64,000 nucleotides of DNA from Henriciella pelagia (GTDB taxonomy: Bacteria; Pseudomonadota; Alphaproteobacteria; Caulobacterales; Hyphomonadaceae). How positions within the stretch are numbered: position 1 is the first letter of the stretch; every line of letters starts with the position of its first letter. Made by a program: the position numbers and the translations under genes. Shown piece after piece: positions 17,773 to 26,813 of the stretch. The stretch is taken from assembly GCF_002088945.1 (NCBI RefSeq), contig NZ_NCSU01000007.1:992001-1056000 (forward strand), in the 5' to 3' direction. The notes beneath the pieces were generated by a model. It had not been told where the DNA came from, made no database searches, and was given only the letters and a program-made list of their open reading frames with translations.

Positions 17773-18321
17773 TCAGGTGCCGGCCGGCAGCTCGAATGGG
17801 CCAATGGTCACGAGGATCTCACTGTCGTGACGGCCTTTGAAGTGGCGGTCCTTGTCAAAGAACGCGCCCTCTTTGAGTGGAGCATCCAGCCAGCGGGCGA
17901 TGCTCCGGAACAGGCCCCAGGAGGCCTCATTATCCGGCGTGATCGTCGTCTTCAGGTATTTGACGGACGAGCAGGCCGGTCTTGAAAAAATGTCTGCGAC
18001 AAGGCGCTTTGCGATGCGCTGGCCGCGCGCCTTTTCGCCCACCGCAACCTGCCAGAGAAAGTAAACGTCTGGCTCCTCCGGTGGGATATGACCCGAAACC
18101 CAGGCAACAACTTCGCCGTCAGCGCGGGCGAGCGCGCAGGTCTGCGCGAAGTGGGTGGTCTGGATCAGGTTCATGTACAGCGAGTTGGTATCCAGCGGGG
18201 GGCATGCGGCGACCAGATCGTGCACAGCCGCGCCGTCTTCGCTGCGCGGCGCGGAAATTTCGATATGTGCGGCGCTCGACTGTTGGGCAGCGCCAGATAT
18301 TTCGACTGTGTCGGTGCTCAT
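17773..18321 (-). CDS. ectA: Diaminobutyrate acetyltransferase
   Basis: A 182-residue GNAT acetyltransferase producing N-gamma-acetyl-L-2,4-diaminobutyrate. DTNSLYMNLIQTTHFAQTC is the EctA substrate-side signature; VWQVAVGEKARGQRIAKRL and TTITPDNEASWGLFRSIA carry the acetyl-CoA motif A and B. ATG at 18321 is preferred; a TTG at 18336 would add five residues. It is the first gene of the ectoine operon, divergent from the MarR-type regulator at 18520, with 198 bases between them holding two matching boxes. Confidence 0.94.
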   Translation of the reverse strand: MSTDTVEISGAAQQSSAAHIEISAPRSEDGAAVHDLVAACPPLDTNSLYMNLIQTTHFAQTCALARADGEVVAWVSGHIPPEEPDVYFLWQVAVGEKARGQRIAKRLVADIFSRPACSSVKYLKTTITPDNEASWGLFRSIARWLDAPLKEGAFFDKDRHFKGRHDSEILVTIGPFELPAGT

Positions 18322-18519
18322 ATCTTGCTCATTCAATTGCCTGGCAAAGGGACCATAATTTGTTTGACAAACTATCTAATGATCTCTTTTGGAGGTTCAA
18401 CCCCCTTCGTCAGAACTGTGAAATTTCATTTCATACACTTACGAAACCAATCTGCCCGCCTATATGTTCCATAGATAATTAGATGATAAAATATATTTGC
18501 GCTAAAAGGAATATTCTGT
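18322..18519. promoter_or_regulatory. ectA-ectR divergent control region with two inverted boxes
   Basis: A 198-base AT-rich gap between the divergent ectA and marR-type gene. ATCTAATGATCT (18374-18385) and AGATAATTAGAT (18473-18484, reverse complement ATCTAATTATCT) match at 11 of 12 positions and face opposite ways. The second overlaps the region where the regulator's own promoter should lie. A palindrome GTTTG-A-CAAAC is also present near 18362-18372. MarR proteins bind such sites. Confidence 0.65.
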
Positions 18520-19098
18520 ATGCCCCAATTATCCGAAGGATTTGAAGCCGCCAGATTGTCTGCGGTGAATGCGGATATCTGGAGCGAGGGGATGACCGAA
18601 CAGAGCGAAGTGGCGCTCGTGGCGCTGCGTCGGATCATGAAGGCAACAGCCGTCAATGTTCGCACTGTTGCCCACCAGACGGGGCTGACCGCGTCGCAGC
18701 TGCTTGTCCTGCAGGTGCTGCGTACACGTGGCGAAATGCTGACCGGCGATCTTGCCCGCGCTGTCGACCTGAAGCAGGCGACCATCTCCATTCTGCTCGA
18801 CAAATTGCAGGACCGCGGCCTGATCGAACGTCGACGTGGTGAGAGCGACAGACGCCGTGTGTGGGTGCACATCACCGAACAGGGAAAGAGTACGCTGCAA
18901 AGCGCGCCGGACCTCCTCCAGTCGTCTTTCCGGACGCGGTTTTCCAGGCTGGAAGACTGGGAACAGGCAACGCTTGTCGCCGCCCTGCTGCGTGTCGTGA
19001 GCCTGCTTGATGCCGACAAGATCGAAGCCAGCCCGCTGCTCGACGTCGGTGATGTCAACGACCTTCCCGCGAATGACACAACGCCGCCCATTCGCTGA
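18520..19098 (+). CDS. ectR: MarR-family regulator (EctR-like)
   Basis: A 192-residue MarR winged-helix protein. TGLTASQLLVLQVLRTRGEM and TGDLARAVDLKQATISILLDKLQDRGLIERR make the helix-turn-helix and wing (residues about 50-105), followed by GESDRRRVWVHITEQGK. It is divergent from ectA, the arrangement of EctR, a known repressor of ectoine genes in methylotrophs. The name EctR is by context and family; binding is not shown. AAAAGGA lies before the ATG. The C-terminal 60 residues are less conserved-looking. Confidence 0.85.
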   Translation: MPQLSEGFEAARLSAVNADIWSEGMTEQSEVALVALRRIMKATAVNVRTVAHQTGLTASQLLVLQVLRTRGEMLTGDLARAVDLKQATISILLDKLQDRGLIERRRGESDRRRVWVHITEQGKSTLQSAPDLLQSSFRTRFSRLEDWEQATLVAALLRVVSLLDADKIEASPLLDVGDVNDLPANDTTPPIR

Positions 19099-19280
19099 CA
19101 GGCGGGAATTCTCCCGTTTGCGTTCGCTGGTCGAAGAAGCAAGCGAGGAAGCCGGGGGCTAGTGTCCTGTCTTAGGGCATCTGCTTGTTCTTTACGCCGT
19201 GCTTTTCCCTTTCCATTTGCTGAATGCGAGCGGGGCTGTAAGTTCCCGCTCAAGCGACCATCGAATCGGGAGTATGCGAG

Positions 19281-19823
19281 ATGAAGAAAAGCATTACGGC
19301 AATGGCACTGGTAATCGGCATGGGGCTGGTGACCGCGTGCGGCGGCTCAGGCGACGAGCCCGGCGAAGCTGCTCCGCCACCACCTGTAGAAACCGAAACG
19401 CCAGACGCCGACCCGGCGGAACCGGCGGAGGCCGAGACGCCTGAGACAACGCAAGCCGCCGGCAGCTCGGAATTTGCCGCCCTGCCGGAACCCTACGCAT
19501 CGGCTGACTTTGACCGCGGCAAGCGCGTCTTCCTGCAGTGCCAGTCCTGTCACACGCTGACCGATGGTGGAGCCGTCGTCCTTGGCCCGAACCTCTACGG
19601 AATGTTCGGCCGGGAAGTCGGCACGTCGGATGGGTTCGAATATTCAGCTGCGCTTCAGGAAGCTGACTTCATCTGGACCCCAGAGCTGCTCGACCAGTGG
19701 CTGGCACGGCCGCGAGATTTCCTGCCCGGCAACAATATGAGCTTTGCCGGTGTGCAGCGCCCCGACGACCGTACGGCTGTTATCGCCTATGTGATGTCAC
19801 AGACCGGGTATGAGGCGCCGTAA
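19281..19823 (+). CDS. Monohaem c-type cytochrome, lipoprotein
   Basis: A 180-residue class I cytochrome c. The signal ends in lipobox VTAC (Cys20), giving a membrane-anchored periplasmic protein; a Pro/Glu/Ala-rich linker runs to about residue 72. The haem motif is CQSCH (near residues 90-94), and a Met ligand is plausible in NNMSFAGVQRPDD. Cytochromes of this shape are related to cytochrome c2/c550-like carriers used between cytochrome bc1 and oxidases. It converges with moeA with only eight bases between stops. The role is general electron transfer; nothing ties it to a specific partner. Confidence 0.9.
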   Translation: MKKSITAMALVIGMGLVTACGGSGDEPGEAAPPPPVETETPDADPAEPAEAETPETTQAAGSSEFAALPEPYASADFDRGKRVFLQCQSCHTLTDGGAVVLGPNLYGMFGREVGTSDGFEYSAALQEADFIWTPELLDQWLARPRDFLPGNNMSFAGVQRPDDRTAVIAYVMSQTGYEAP

Positions 19824-19831
19824 GCGGCCGC

Positions 19832-21037
19832 TCAGGAAGACAGCCCCAGCGGCTTCATCAGCAAGACATCCACACATTCGCCCGCCACAAGTGCGGGCGA
19901 ATTCGATTTGCGCATCAAAAGCGCATTGCCGCTGACAAAGGGTGAAATGAGCGAGCTGTCCTGACTGCCGGCAGGCTTCACCTCAACCATGCCTTCGTCG
20001 GTAATGCGGGCATTGGCGCGCATGAAATGCGTGCGCGGTCCGTTCGATGGCAGGTCGCAGCAGAGCCGGGCGGGCACGAAACTGTGTTCCTGCCCGGTAA
20101 TGAGGGGCTTCAGGAACAGCCAGGCACAGACAAAGGCCGATGCCGGATTGCCGGGCAGGCCGAGTGTGACGGCGTCGTCCTTCGTGGAGAACCAGGTTGG
20201 CTTGCCGGGCCGCACGGCGATCTTCTCGAACACTGACTGAAAGCCTGCACCCGCAAAGGCCGGCCGCATCAGATCATGATCGCCGACCGATGCTCCGCCG
20301 ACAGGCAGGAAGATATCGATCCGCTTTGCTGTCTCAATACGCTCCGAGATGGCGTCGAGATCGTCCGGTGCGACCCCGAGATCGACAGCTTCGCCGCCCC
20401 AGCTCGAGATCAGGGCTGAGAGGCCAATCGGGTTCGAATTCACGATCTGGCCGGGCTGAAGGTCTGAGCCGGGTGGGCGCAGCTCATCGCCATTGGCAAG
20501 GATGCCCACGCGGGGACGCCGGTATACTGAGAGGGTCGCAAGGTTTGCTGCAGCGATCAGGGAAAGCTCAGCCGCACCGAGCACTGTGCCTTCGCGGAGC
20601 AGTGTGGCCCCTGCTTCAAAGTCCACGCCGGCTGCGCGGATGTGTTCGGCCGTGTCATAGGCGCGGTGACAGGTAAGGGTATCACCGTCGCGGGTGGCAT
20701 CTTCCTGTATGACGATATGGTCTGCCCCCGCCGGCAGGACGCCGCCGGTAAAGATGCGAACCGCTTGTCCGGGGCCGAGCGTTCCTTCAAACGGCGCGCC
20801 AGCAGGCGCTTCGCCGATGACATCGAGGGTCGAACCGGTGGCCGCGACATCGGCGATACGGACGGCATAGCCATCCATTGCCGAGACGGCGGCAGGCGGA
20901 CGCGACACCTGCGCAACGACATCGCTCGCCAGTCGCAGGCCAAGCGCGTCGGCGAGGGCGACGTTTTCCATGGTGGGGGTCGGTGCGTGTTCGGCGAGGA
21001 GGCGCAGGGCCTCGTCGACGCTTGTCAGGTCGTTCAA
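19832..21037 (-). CDS. moeA: Molybdopterin molybdotransferase MoeA
   Basis: A 401-residue MoeA that inserts molybdate into adenylated molybdopterin. The start is TTG at 21037, overlapping the moaC stop as [18 protein letters not shown] (about 46-59), [19 protein letters not shown], and the GDELRPPG plus [11 protein letters not shown] signature are present, and the MPT-binding [14 protein letters not shown] follows. It lacks an additional fused domain. It is the last gene of the Moco block of the operon. Confidence 0.95.
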   Translation of the reverse strand: MNDLTSVDEALRLLAEHAPTPTMENVALADALGLRLASDVVAQVSRPPAAVSAMDGYAVRIADVAATGSTLDVIGEAPAGAPFEGTLGPGQAVRIFTGGVLPAGADHIVIQEDATRDGDTLTCHRAYDTAEHIRAAGVDFEAGATLLREGTVLGAAELSLIAAANLATLSVYRRPRVGILANGDELRPPGSDLQPGQIVNSNPIGLSALISSWGGEAVDLGVAPDDLDAISERIETAKRIDIFLPVGGASVGDHDLMRPAFAGAGFQSVFEKIAVRPGKPTWFSTKDDAVTLGLPGNPASAFVCAWLFLKPLITGQEHSFVPARLCCDLPSNGPRTHFMRANARITDEGMVEVKPAGSQDSSLISPFVSGNALLMRKSNSPALVAGECVDVLLMKPLGLSS

Positions 21038-21516
21038 GGCTCGCCCTTCCGGTAGTCTCCGGACTTTCCGCCCGTTTTCTCGACCAGTTCGATCCCGCCA
21101 ATCACCATCGCCTTGTCGACGGCTTTCAGCATGTCGTAGAGCGTGAGGCAGGCGACTGACACGGCAGTCAGCGCTTCCATCTCGACGCCGGTCTGGCCGC
21201 TTGTCTTTGCCCGCGCGGTGACGGAAACGGCGCTCTCGCCAGCAATCGGCTCAATGTCGACCTTCACGCTTGTCAGCGGAAGCGGGTGACAGAGCGGGAT
21301 GAGGTCGGCCGTTTTCTTTGCGGCCATGATGCCCGCCAGCTCGGCGATCGCGATCGGGTCGCCTTTCCTGGTGTCACGGCTGGTCGCGAGCGTCAGCGTA
21401 TCGGCCGCCATGTCGACCCGGCCACGCGCAATGGCGGTGCGCTGCGTGACGGCCTTGTCGCCGACATCGACCATACGGGCGCGCCCGTCCGGCCCGATAT
21501 GGGTCAGGTCACTCAA
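21034..21516 (-). CDS. moaC: Cyclic pyranopterin monophosphate synthase MoaC
   Basis: A 160-residue MoaC converting 3',8-cyclo-GTP to cyclic pyranopterin monophosphate. [19 protein letters not shown] is the family N-terminus, and [20 protein letters not shown] and [28 protein letters not shown] carry active-site residues. The start is TTG at 21516, overlapping the moaB stop by 4 bp (TTGA). The gene order moaA-D-E-B-C-moeA holds a full set for molybdopterin synthesis. Confidence 0.97.
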   Translation of the reverse strand: MSDLTHIGPDGRARMVDVGDKAVTQRTAIARGRVDMAADTLTLATSRDTRKGDPIAIAELAGIMAAKKTADLIPLCHPLPLTSVKVDIEPIAGESAVSVTARAKTSGQTGVEMEALTAVSVACLTLYDMLKAVDKAMVIGGIELVEKTGGKSGDYRKGEP

Positions 21517-22058
21517 TGTGCGTGCTCCAGATGCTCCATCAGGCGGGGCATCAGTTCCACCAGGTTACAGGGTTTGTGACGGCTATCGAGCTGAAGCGAG
21601 ATGACCTTGTCCCAGCCATCTTTCACCGCGCCGGTGGAGCCGGGCAGGCAGAAGATGAAGGTTCCGCTGGCGAGGCCGGCAATGGCGCGCGACTGCAGGG
21701 TCGAGAGGCCGACACTCTGGAAGCTCACCTGGTGGAAGATTACCGAAAAGCCTTCGATCACCTTGTCGAAGAGCGGCGTGAGCGCCTCCGGGGTCACGTC
21801 CCGGCCGGTCAGGCCCGTTCCGCCGCTCGTGATCACGACGTCGATATCCGGGTCTGCGATCCATGTTGAGACCTGGGCGCGGATCGCAGCCTTGTCGTCG
21901 GTCACGATCTTCCTGTCGGCGACGACGTGTCCTGCGCCTTCGATGCGCTGGGCGAGCGTGGTGCCGGACGTATCGGTGTCGAAGGTGCGCGTGTCGCTGA
22001 TCACCAGGATGGCGATGCGGACCGGGATGAATTCGAGGCTTTCATTGATGCCGTGCAT
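21513..22058 (-). CDS. moaB: Molybdopterin adenylyltransferase / MoaB
   Basis: A 181-residue MogA/MoaB-type protein. [18 protein letters not shown] and [21 protein letters not shown] are the MPT-binding motifs; the C-terminus has [18 protein letters not shown]. MogA adenylates molybdopterin; MoaB of this length can substitute for it. The start is ATG at 22058. It overlaps moaC by 4 bp at the 3' end and follows moaE by 12 bases. Confidence 0.95.
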   Translation of the reverse strand: MHGINESLEFIPVRIAILVISDTRTFDTDTSGTTLAQRIEGAGHVVADRKIVTDDKAAIRAQVSTWIADPDIDVVITSGGTGLTGRDVTPEALTPLFDKVIEGFSVIFHQVSFQSVGLSTLQSRAIAGLASGTFIFCLPGSTGAVKDGWDKVISLQLDSRHKPCNLVELMPRLMEHLEHAH

Positions 22059-22070
22059 GGTGTGTGTCCT

Positions 22071-22523
22071 TCAGCTTCGCGTCCAGCGGGCGCGATCCTT
22101 ATAGTCTTCGGCGCGGGGTTCAATCCATTGCGTTCCCGAGGCGGTCGTTTCCTTTTTCCAGAAAATCGCTTCGGTCTTGAGATAGTCCATCAGGAAGTCG
22201 GCGGCCTCGAACGCCGCGCGCCGGTGCGCGGACGCTGTGGCGACAAAGACGATGGCATCGCCGGGAGACATGTCGCCCGTGCGATGGATGATGTGACTGT
22301 CAATCAGGGGCCAGCGCTCATGTGCCGCCTTGCGGGCCTCTGCGATGCCGGTCTCGGTCATGGGTGAGTAAGCCTGAAGGTGCAGGGTCTCGACCTTGCT
22401 GGAGGAGGCCTGATCGCGCACCAGCCCCGTGAAGCTCACCACCGCGCCTGCGCCGGTGGCGCGAGCCGTGAATTCGCTGAGGGCTTCGGCAGCATCGAAG
22501 GGCTGGTCGGAAATCCTGATCAT
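22071..22523 (-). CDS. moaE: Molybdopterin synthase catalytic subunit MoaE
   Basis: A 150-residue MoaE. GAVVSFTGLVRDQASSS is the N-terminal signature; HRTGDMSPGDAIVFVATASAHRRAAFEA holds the conserved loop and active-site segment, and IFWKKETTASGTQWIEP is the C-terminal Lys-rich catalytic region. It pairs with MoaD to add the dithiolene sulfurs. It follows moaD directly, two bases after its stop. Confidence 0.96.
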   Translation of the reverse strand: MIRISDQPFDAAEALSEFTARATGAGAVVSFTGLVRDQASSSKVETLHLQAYSPMTETGIAEARKAAHERWPLIDSHIIHRTGDMSPGDAIVFVATASAHRRAAFEAADFLMDYLKTEAIFWKKETTASGTQWIEPRAEDYKDRARWTRS

Positions 22524-22525
22524 GG

Positions 22526-22774
22526 TCAGCCGCCTCCGACAGGGGGCAGGAAGGCTATTTCGTCCCCGTCAGTGACCGGATAGGGATCAGTGACGATCTC
22601 GCCATTGACTGCGAGGCGGACGGAGGCCTCAAGCAGCGCGCCGTCGAGCGCGTTCTCCTGGTCCAGCCAGGACCGGACCGCAGACGTGTCGGAAACGGAC
22701 GCCGGCAGGCTGACCTGCTCGCAGAAGGTACCCGTCACATCGCTGAGACGTCCGAAATAGAGGATTTCTGCCAT
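22526..22774 (-). CDS. moaD: Molybdopterin synthase sulfur-carrier subunit MoaD
   Basis: An 82-residue ubiquitin-fold sulfur carrier ending in a Gly-Gly tail (PPVGGG), where the thiocarboxylate forms. It begins MAEILYFGRLSDVTG, as MoaD does. The length is typical (about 80). The gene lies three bases after moaA and two before moaE, so all are probably cotranslated. The E1-like MoeB that would activate the tail is not in the window. Confidence 0.95.
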   Translation of the reverse strand: MAEILYFGRLSDVTGTFCEQVSLPASVSDTSAVRSWLDQENALDGALLEASVRLAVNGEIVTDPYPVTDGDEIAFLPPVGGG

Positions 22775-22777
22775 TGA

Positions 22778-23809
22778 TCAGCCTCCGGTCACCGACATGT
22801 GGCGGGGTAGGGCAGGGGTCTCGGCGCGGTCACGAATAGCAAAGTCATGCTTTTCGGGCTTCCTGAGCAGCGCCCGGTCAAGCGCGGCATCGAGCGCCTG
22901 TTCAGGACTGTCGCTTTTGCGCAGGGCGCTTCTGAGATCAACATGGTCATCCTGGCCGAGACACATATAGATGCGCCCGGTACAGGTTACGCGGACGCGG
23001 TTGCATCCGGCGCAGAAATTGTTGGTGAGCGGCGTAATGAAGCCGAGTTTCCCGCCGGTTTCACGGATGCGGACATAGCGCGAAGGGCCTGCCATCCTCG
23101 TGTCCGTAGCTTCGTCCTCCAGCGTCCAGAGCTGGTCGAGCCGGTCGCGGATCTCGAAGAGCGGAACGTACTGGTCGATGCGGTCTTCGCCAGTGTCGCC
23201 GAGCGGCATGACTTCGATCAGGGTCATGTCGAAGCCGCGACCATGCGCCCATTCCACCATGTGCGGAATCTCGGCCGCGTTCTGATGCCTGAGCGCGACC
23301 GTGTTGATCTTGATCTTGAGGCCGGCCTCCTGCGCGGCATTGATCCCACGAATGACCTTGTCGAAGTCTCCGCGGCGGGTGATTTCGCGGAACATGTCCG
23401 GGTCGAGCGTGTCGAGGGAGATATTCACACGGCGCACGCCGGCGGCATGCAGGCGTTCGGCATCGCGCTCCAGCAGGGTGGCATTGGTGGTCAGTGTCAG
23501 CTCATCGAGGCCTGCGCCGAGATGGGTGCCGAGGCGGTCAAACAGCTGGCCGATATCCTTGCGAACCAGAGGCTCCCCACCCGTGATGCGGATCTTGCGG
23601 ACGCCGCGGCGAATGAAGGCAGTGGCAACGGTTTCAAGCTCTTCCAGCGTCAGCAGGTCCTTCTTCGGCAGGAATGTCATGTGCTCGGCCATGCAATAGG
23701 CGCAGCGAAGGTCGCACCGGTCCGTCACGGACAGGCGAAGATAGGTCACCGTCCGACCGAAGGCGTCCCGCAGGGGCGGCGGAGTGATCGGCGCGAGACT
23801 GTCAGGCAT
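22778..23809 (-). CDS. moaA: GTP 3',8-cyclase MoaA (radical SAM)
   Basis: A 343-residue radical SAM enzyme that starts molybdopterin synthesis from GTP. Cys32, Cys36 and Cys39 (RCDLRCAYC) bind the SAM cluster; the C-terminal second cluster site is FCAGCNRVR followed by MC after 13 residues. The protein ends in Gly-Gly, needed for function in the family. ATG at 23809 is chosen; a longer reading would extend through the XdhC-MocA gene. It overlaps that gene's 3' end by 8 bp. Confidence 0.97.
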   Translation of the reverse strand: MPDSLAPITPPPLRDAFGRTVTYLRLSVTDRCDLRCAYCMAEHMTFLPKKDLLTLEELETVATAFIRRGVRKIRITGGEPLVRKDIGQLFDRLGTHLGAGLDELTLTTNATLLERDAERLHAAGVRRVNISLDTLDPDMFREITRRGDFDKVIRGINAAQEAGLKIKINTVALRHQNAAEIPHMVEWAHGRGFDMTLIEVMPLGDTGEDRIDQYVPLFEIRDRLDQLWTLEDEATDTRMAGPSRYVRIRETGGKLGFITPLTNNFCAGCNRVRVTCTGRIYMCLGQDDHVDLRSALRKSDSPEQALDAALDRALLRKPEKHDFAIRDRAETPALPRHMSVTGG

Positions 23810-25307
23810 ATCGGGTCTCCAGGCTGGCCATGAGATCGGCCAGCGTATCCACATCTCGGGCTTCTTCAGCCCGGAGCGCAATGGCGGCGGTATCGCTGAG
23901 CTTGGCGAAGACCGATTTTGCGCCCGTGTCGCCGGTCAGGCCACAAAGCGCGTCAAAAGTCTCGTCTGAAAACATGGCGGGTGGAAGAAAGATGCCGTCT
24001 GCCTCACTCATGACCGCGCTGTAGCCCTCTGCGTGTCTGGTGGCGACCTCGAAGAGGTGCGCGTCGCTGAGACCCGGCATGTCGGCGAGGAGGATCATGA
24101 CGGATGCGGCCCCAACGGTTTGGCGGGCCGCCTCGACACCGGTGCGAAGGGATGTGGACTGGCCGTCCTTCGCCACCGGGTTTTCGACGATCGTCCAGCC
24201 ATGCCTTGCAAGGATCGACGCGCGTTCGGCCTGGCCCGGAGCGGTGACGGCGATGCGCGCTGCGCAAGGGACGGTCTGGAGCAGCCGCGCCGATCTTTCC
24301 AGCAGGGGCGCGCCGTCCAGGTCAGCGAGCAGCTTGTCGCCATTCTCGAACCGCGTCGATTGTCCTGCCGCCAGCAGGATGACCGCCGTGGAAGCGAGCA
24401 CATTGGACTTCTGGATGTGGTAGGCCTCGACAATTTCGGCCATGGCCGACACCGCCAGCATCGATGCATCGCGCATGGATCCAATGAGGCCGATGGGGCC
24501 GCGAATCCGGTTGACCGCAGGCTGGGCTACCCCGCTCGCCAGCAATTGCTGGGTCCGGCGCTGATGTGTTCTGGCGCTGCCGACGGCGCCGACATAAAAG
24601 GCGGCTCCATCCAGCGCCTGCTGTAGCAGCGGCACTTCCCAGTCCGTGTCGTGGAACATCAGGACGAAAGCCGTGAAAGGATCATCGCAATTGGCAGGAA
24701 GTGCGCTGGGCGTGTCCAGCGCCTCCGCGTCCTCAAAGCCTTCTTGCCTGGCGTGTGAGATGTCTTCGCCATCGCGAAGCTGGAGGACAGTTTCAATCCC
24801 GCTCGCGCTGGCGAGACGCGCAAGGGCGAGGCAGTCTGCGCCGCGCCCCGCAATGCGGAGCCTTAGCTTCGGCGTGTAGCGCGCCTTGAACCCGTTGGCG
24901 GCGCTGAGGCAAAGATGTGCAGGCTTTCGGGCCTGCAGGCGCTCGCGGCAGGCCGTGACGGCGGCAATGTCCGGGGCGGGGTCTATGATGAGGTCTATGG
25001 CACCGCCGCAGGGCAAAGGCAGGTCCGTGAAAGGAGAGCCGGCACCATAGCGCAAGCTGCGCGATTGTCCGATCTCCAGTGCTCGCATGGCCTGAAGGGC
25101 GACATCGGCGTCTATGCATCCGCCGGAAATATAGCCCGCAACAGCGCCGGTCGCGCTGACGGCCATCAGGGCCCCCACATCGCGAACAGCCCCGCCATGC
25201 GTGCCCGTGATCATGACGAGGGCAGCGCCATCGCTCGCATGCCACGCCAGAAACTGGCTGAGCACGTCTTCGGCGTGTTCAAGGTATCGAGCGTTCGGCG
25301 GTGGCAT
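23802..25307 (-). CDS. XdhC-MocA fusion: Moco sulfuration/insertion factor plus cytidylyltransferase
   Basis: A 501-residue two-domain protein. Residues 1 to about 300 are XdhC/CoxI-like ([32 protein letters not shown], then [14 protein letters not shown] and the [14 protein letters not shown]-type stretch). Residues about 310-501 are a MobA/MocA NTP transferase ([50 protein letters not shown]). XdhC factors deliver sulfurated Moco to xanthine-oxidase-family enzymes, and MocA makes the CMP form they use. A fusion of both fits the molybdoenzymes at 29.4-34.5 kb. The direction of travel, mocA then moaA, places it within the Moco operon. The domain boundary is approximate. Confidence 0.9.
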   Translation of the reverse strand: MPPPNARYLEHAEDVLSQFLAWHASDGAALVMITGTHGGAVRDVGALMAVSATGAVAGYISGGCIDADVALQAMRALEIGQSRSLRYGAGSPFTDLPLPCGGAIDLIIDPAPDIAAVTACRERLQARKPAHLCLSAANGFKARYTPKLRLRIAGRGADCLALARLASASGIETVLQLRDGEDISHARQEGFEDAEALDTPSALPANCDDPFTAFVLMFHDTDWEVPLLQQALDGAAFYVGAVGSARTHQRRTQQLLASGVAQPAVNRIRGPIGLIGSMRDASMLAVSAMAEIVEAYHIQKSNVLASTAVILLAAGQSTRFENGDKLLADLDGAPLLERSARLLQTVPCAARIAVTAPGQAERASILARHGWTIVENPVAKDGQSTSLRTGVEAARQTVGAASVMILLADMPGLSDAHLFEVATRHAEGYSAVMSEADGIFLPPAMFSDETFDALCGLTGDTGAKSVFAKLSDTAAIALRAEEARDVDTLADLMASLETRYA

Positions 25308-25346
25308 GAATGCCGTTGTAAACGCTCATTTAGATCGAGGCCAGTG

Positions 25347-25700
25347 CTAATCGTCGCGCTCAAGAGCCATCAGCTTCTTCAGCGCCGTCATGCTGCTGGA
25401 AAGCGAGGCTTCATTCACCGAATGATAGAGGGCGAGCACCTGGTGGCCGGTCTCGGTTACCTCCGAGCCGCCGCGCTCTGTGCCGCCATGTGTTGATTTG
25501 ACAAGCGGTTCGGCGAAGTCGCGGTTCATGTCTTCGATCAGTTTCAACGCGCGGGGATAGGACATACCGAGGCCGCTCGCTGCCTTCGAGATCGAGCCGG
25601 CCTCGTCTATGGCAGCCAAAAGGGATGCCTTGCCGGGGCCGAAGCGACCGCCATGGCCGAGATTGATCCGGATGCTGAGGGAGAGGTCCTGTCTGGTCAT
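25347..25700 (-). CDS. Short ModE-like winged-helix regulator
   Basis: A 117-residue protein matching only the N-terminal DNA-binding domain of ModE. GRFGPGKASLLAAIDEAGSI and SKAASGLGMSYPRALKLIEDMNR form the helix-turn-helix; VKSTHGGTERGGSEVTETGHQVL is the wing. The molybdate-binding Mop/TOBE domains of full ModE (about 260 residues) are absent, so it cannot sense molybdate by that route. Its start overlaps the soxA stop by 4 bp, tying it to the sulfur genes. It may regulate this operon, by analogy with other short LysR-type ModE proteins. Confidence 0.88.
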   Translation of the reverse strand: MTRQDLSLSIRINLGHGGRFGPGKASLLAAIDEAGSISKAASGLGMSYPRALKLIEDMNRDFAEPLVKSTHGGTERGGSEVTETGHQVLALYHSVNEASLSSSMTALKKLMALERDD

Positions 25701-26491
25701 CTGCGCACTCCGGGCACTTCGATGGGCAGGCCTTCGGCGCGTTTCGCGAGGTAGAGTTCGACGGCGAGATAGTCGTCTGAACCGTAGGCCAGGGGCTCTG
25801 CCCGCACGCCGGCATCACAATCTCGAAGGCGGCGCTGCAGCGATCCGAGTGACTGCCATTCAAACCGGTAGCCGGGAAACGCGGTGCCATGCCCCTGACT
25901 GATCGTGTCGCCGCGCAGCTGCCTTCCCCAATTGTCGTTGTGGCACTGATTACAGGCAAGATTATATTGCCCTCGGCGCGTGAAAAAATAGTCTTCACCG
26001 CGCCGGTACCAGACCTCGGCGGGGCCGGACACATCAACCTTCACCGGCTCACCCCTGGAGAGATGCGAGACAAAGGCGGTCAGCGAGAGCAGATCGTCGG
26101 TCTCATAATCGAGAGGCTCCAGCCCCTGATGGCGCGTGCGGCAGAGATTGATGCGCCCTTCGATATTGGTGAGCTTGCCGGTGGTTTCGTCCACGGAAGG
26201 GTAGTGCGCAGCAGCGCCTTTCAGTTCAGCACCGTCCTCGCCGTGGCAGGCCGCGCAGGCTTTCGACTGCTGGGGGGCGGCTGCAAAGAGGGCGCGCCCC
26301 CGATCGACCCAGAGAAAACCGGGATTGGCGAAATCGTCATCCTGAAGGGCCTGGGTGTCTGCCTGCAGGAATTTATAGCCGGAAGTCAGGTCTGAAGCAG
26401 GGAGTTTTTCTCGCGTCTCATCGGCTGTCGGGGCCGGCGCGCATGCGGCCGCGAGAGTGAAGACTGTGATGACCGGGGCCAGCCACTTCAT
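25697..26491 (-). CDS. soxA: SoxA, dihaem c-type cytochrome of thiosulfate oxidation
   Basis: A 264-residue SoxA. It pairs with SoxX to join thiosulfate to the SoxY cysteine. Two haem motifs are visible, CAACH (near residue 79) and CNQCH (near 183). The active-site Cys ligand is RLRDCDAGVRAEP near residue 226. Signal peptide: MKWLAPVITVFTLAAAC, with a Cys placed so that lipoprotein processing is possible. GINLCRTRHQG-like (here INLCRTRHQG) is a SoxA motif. It overlaps soxZ by 4 bp at its start and the ModE-like gene by 4 bp at its end. Confidence 0.93.
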   Translation of the reverse strand: MKWLAPVITVFTLAAACAPAPTADETREKLPASDLTSGYKFLQADTQALQDDDFANPGFLWVDRGRALFAAAPQQSKACAACHGEDGAELKGAAAHYPSVDETTGKLTNIEGRINLCRTRHQGLEPLDYETDDLLSLTAFVSHLSRGEPVKVDVSGPAEVWYRRGEDYFFTRRGQYNLACNQCHNDNWGRQLRGDTISQGHGTAFPGYRFEWQSLGSLQRRLRDCDAGVRAEPLAYGSDDYLAVELYLAKRAEGLPIEVPGVRR

Positions 26492-26805
26492 TTGACGGTG
26501 AGCGAATGGGTTTCAGCCCAGGATTGGCCGTTCTGGTCCGTCCAGCGAAACTCCAGCGTGCCAGACTTGGTCGCGCGGGTGTAGAAGGTCAGGAAGGGAT
26601 TTGCGGCAATGCCCGGATGAAACCTCGCCTGGAACACCGTGTCGCCGTCATAGGTGCACTCGAATGTAGTGATGATGTCGCGTTCGATGATCTCGCCGCG
26701 ATTGTTGCGGCGGTAGCCTGTTTCCATCGGGTGCTGGATCAGCGCCTTGAGCTCGATGACCTCGTTCTTGCTGGCGGTATCGGGAGCGGAAATGCGAATG
26801 GACAT
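26488..26805 (-). CDS. soxZ: SoxZ, sulfur carrier partner of SoxY
   Basis: A 105-residue SoxZ, an Ig-like beta-sandwich that forms the SoxYZ heterodimer. It begins MSIRISAPDTASKNEVIELK, followed by LIQHPMETGYRRNNRGEIIE, the SoxZ hallmark, and ends ETHSLTVK. ATG at 26805 is chosen because the family N-terminus starts here; a longer reading would extend into soxY. It has no signal peptide, as usual for SoxZ, which is exported with the Tat-signal-bearing SoxY. It follows soxY by eight bases. Confidence 0.95.
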   Translation of the reverse strand: MSIRISAPDTASKNEVIELKALIQHPMETGYRRNNRGEIIERDIITTFECTYDGDTVFQARFHPGIAANPFLTFYTRATKSGTLEFRWTDQNGQSWAETHSLTVK

Positions 26806-26813
26806 GCTGTCTC

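Noticed and set aside
16372-17985. A 537-codon plus-strand open frame across ectB
   Set aside because: ectB on the minus strand is strongly conserved; the antisense frame has no motif or ribosome site.
22847-23833. Open frame antisense to moaA
   Set aside because: Shadow of a well-identified radical SAM gene with all cluster cysteines in the other strand.
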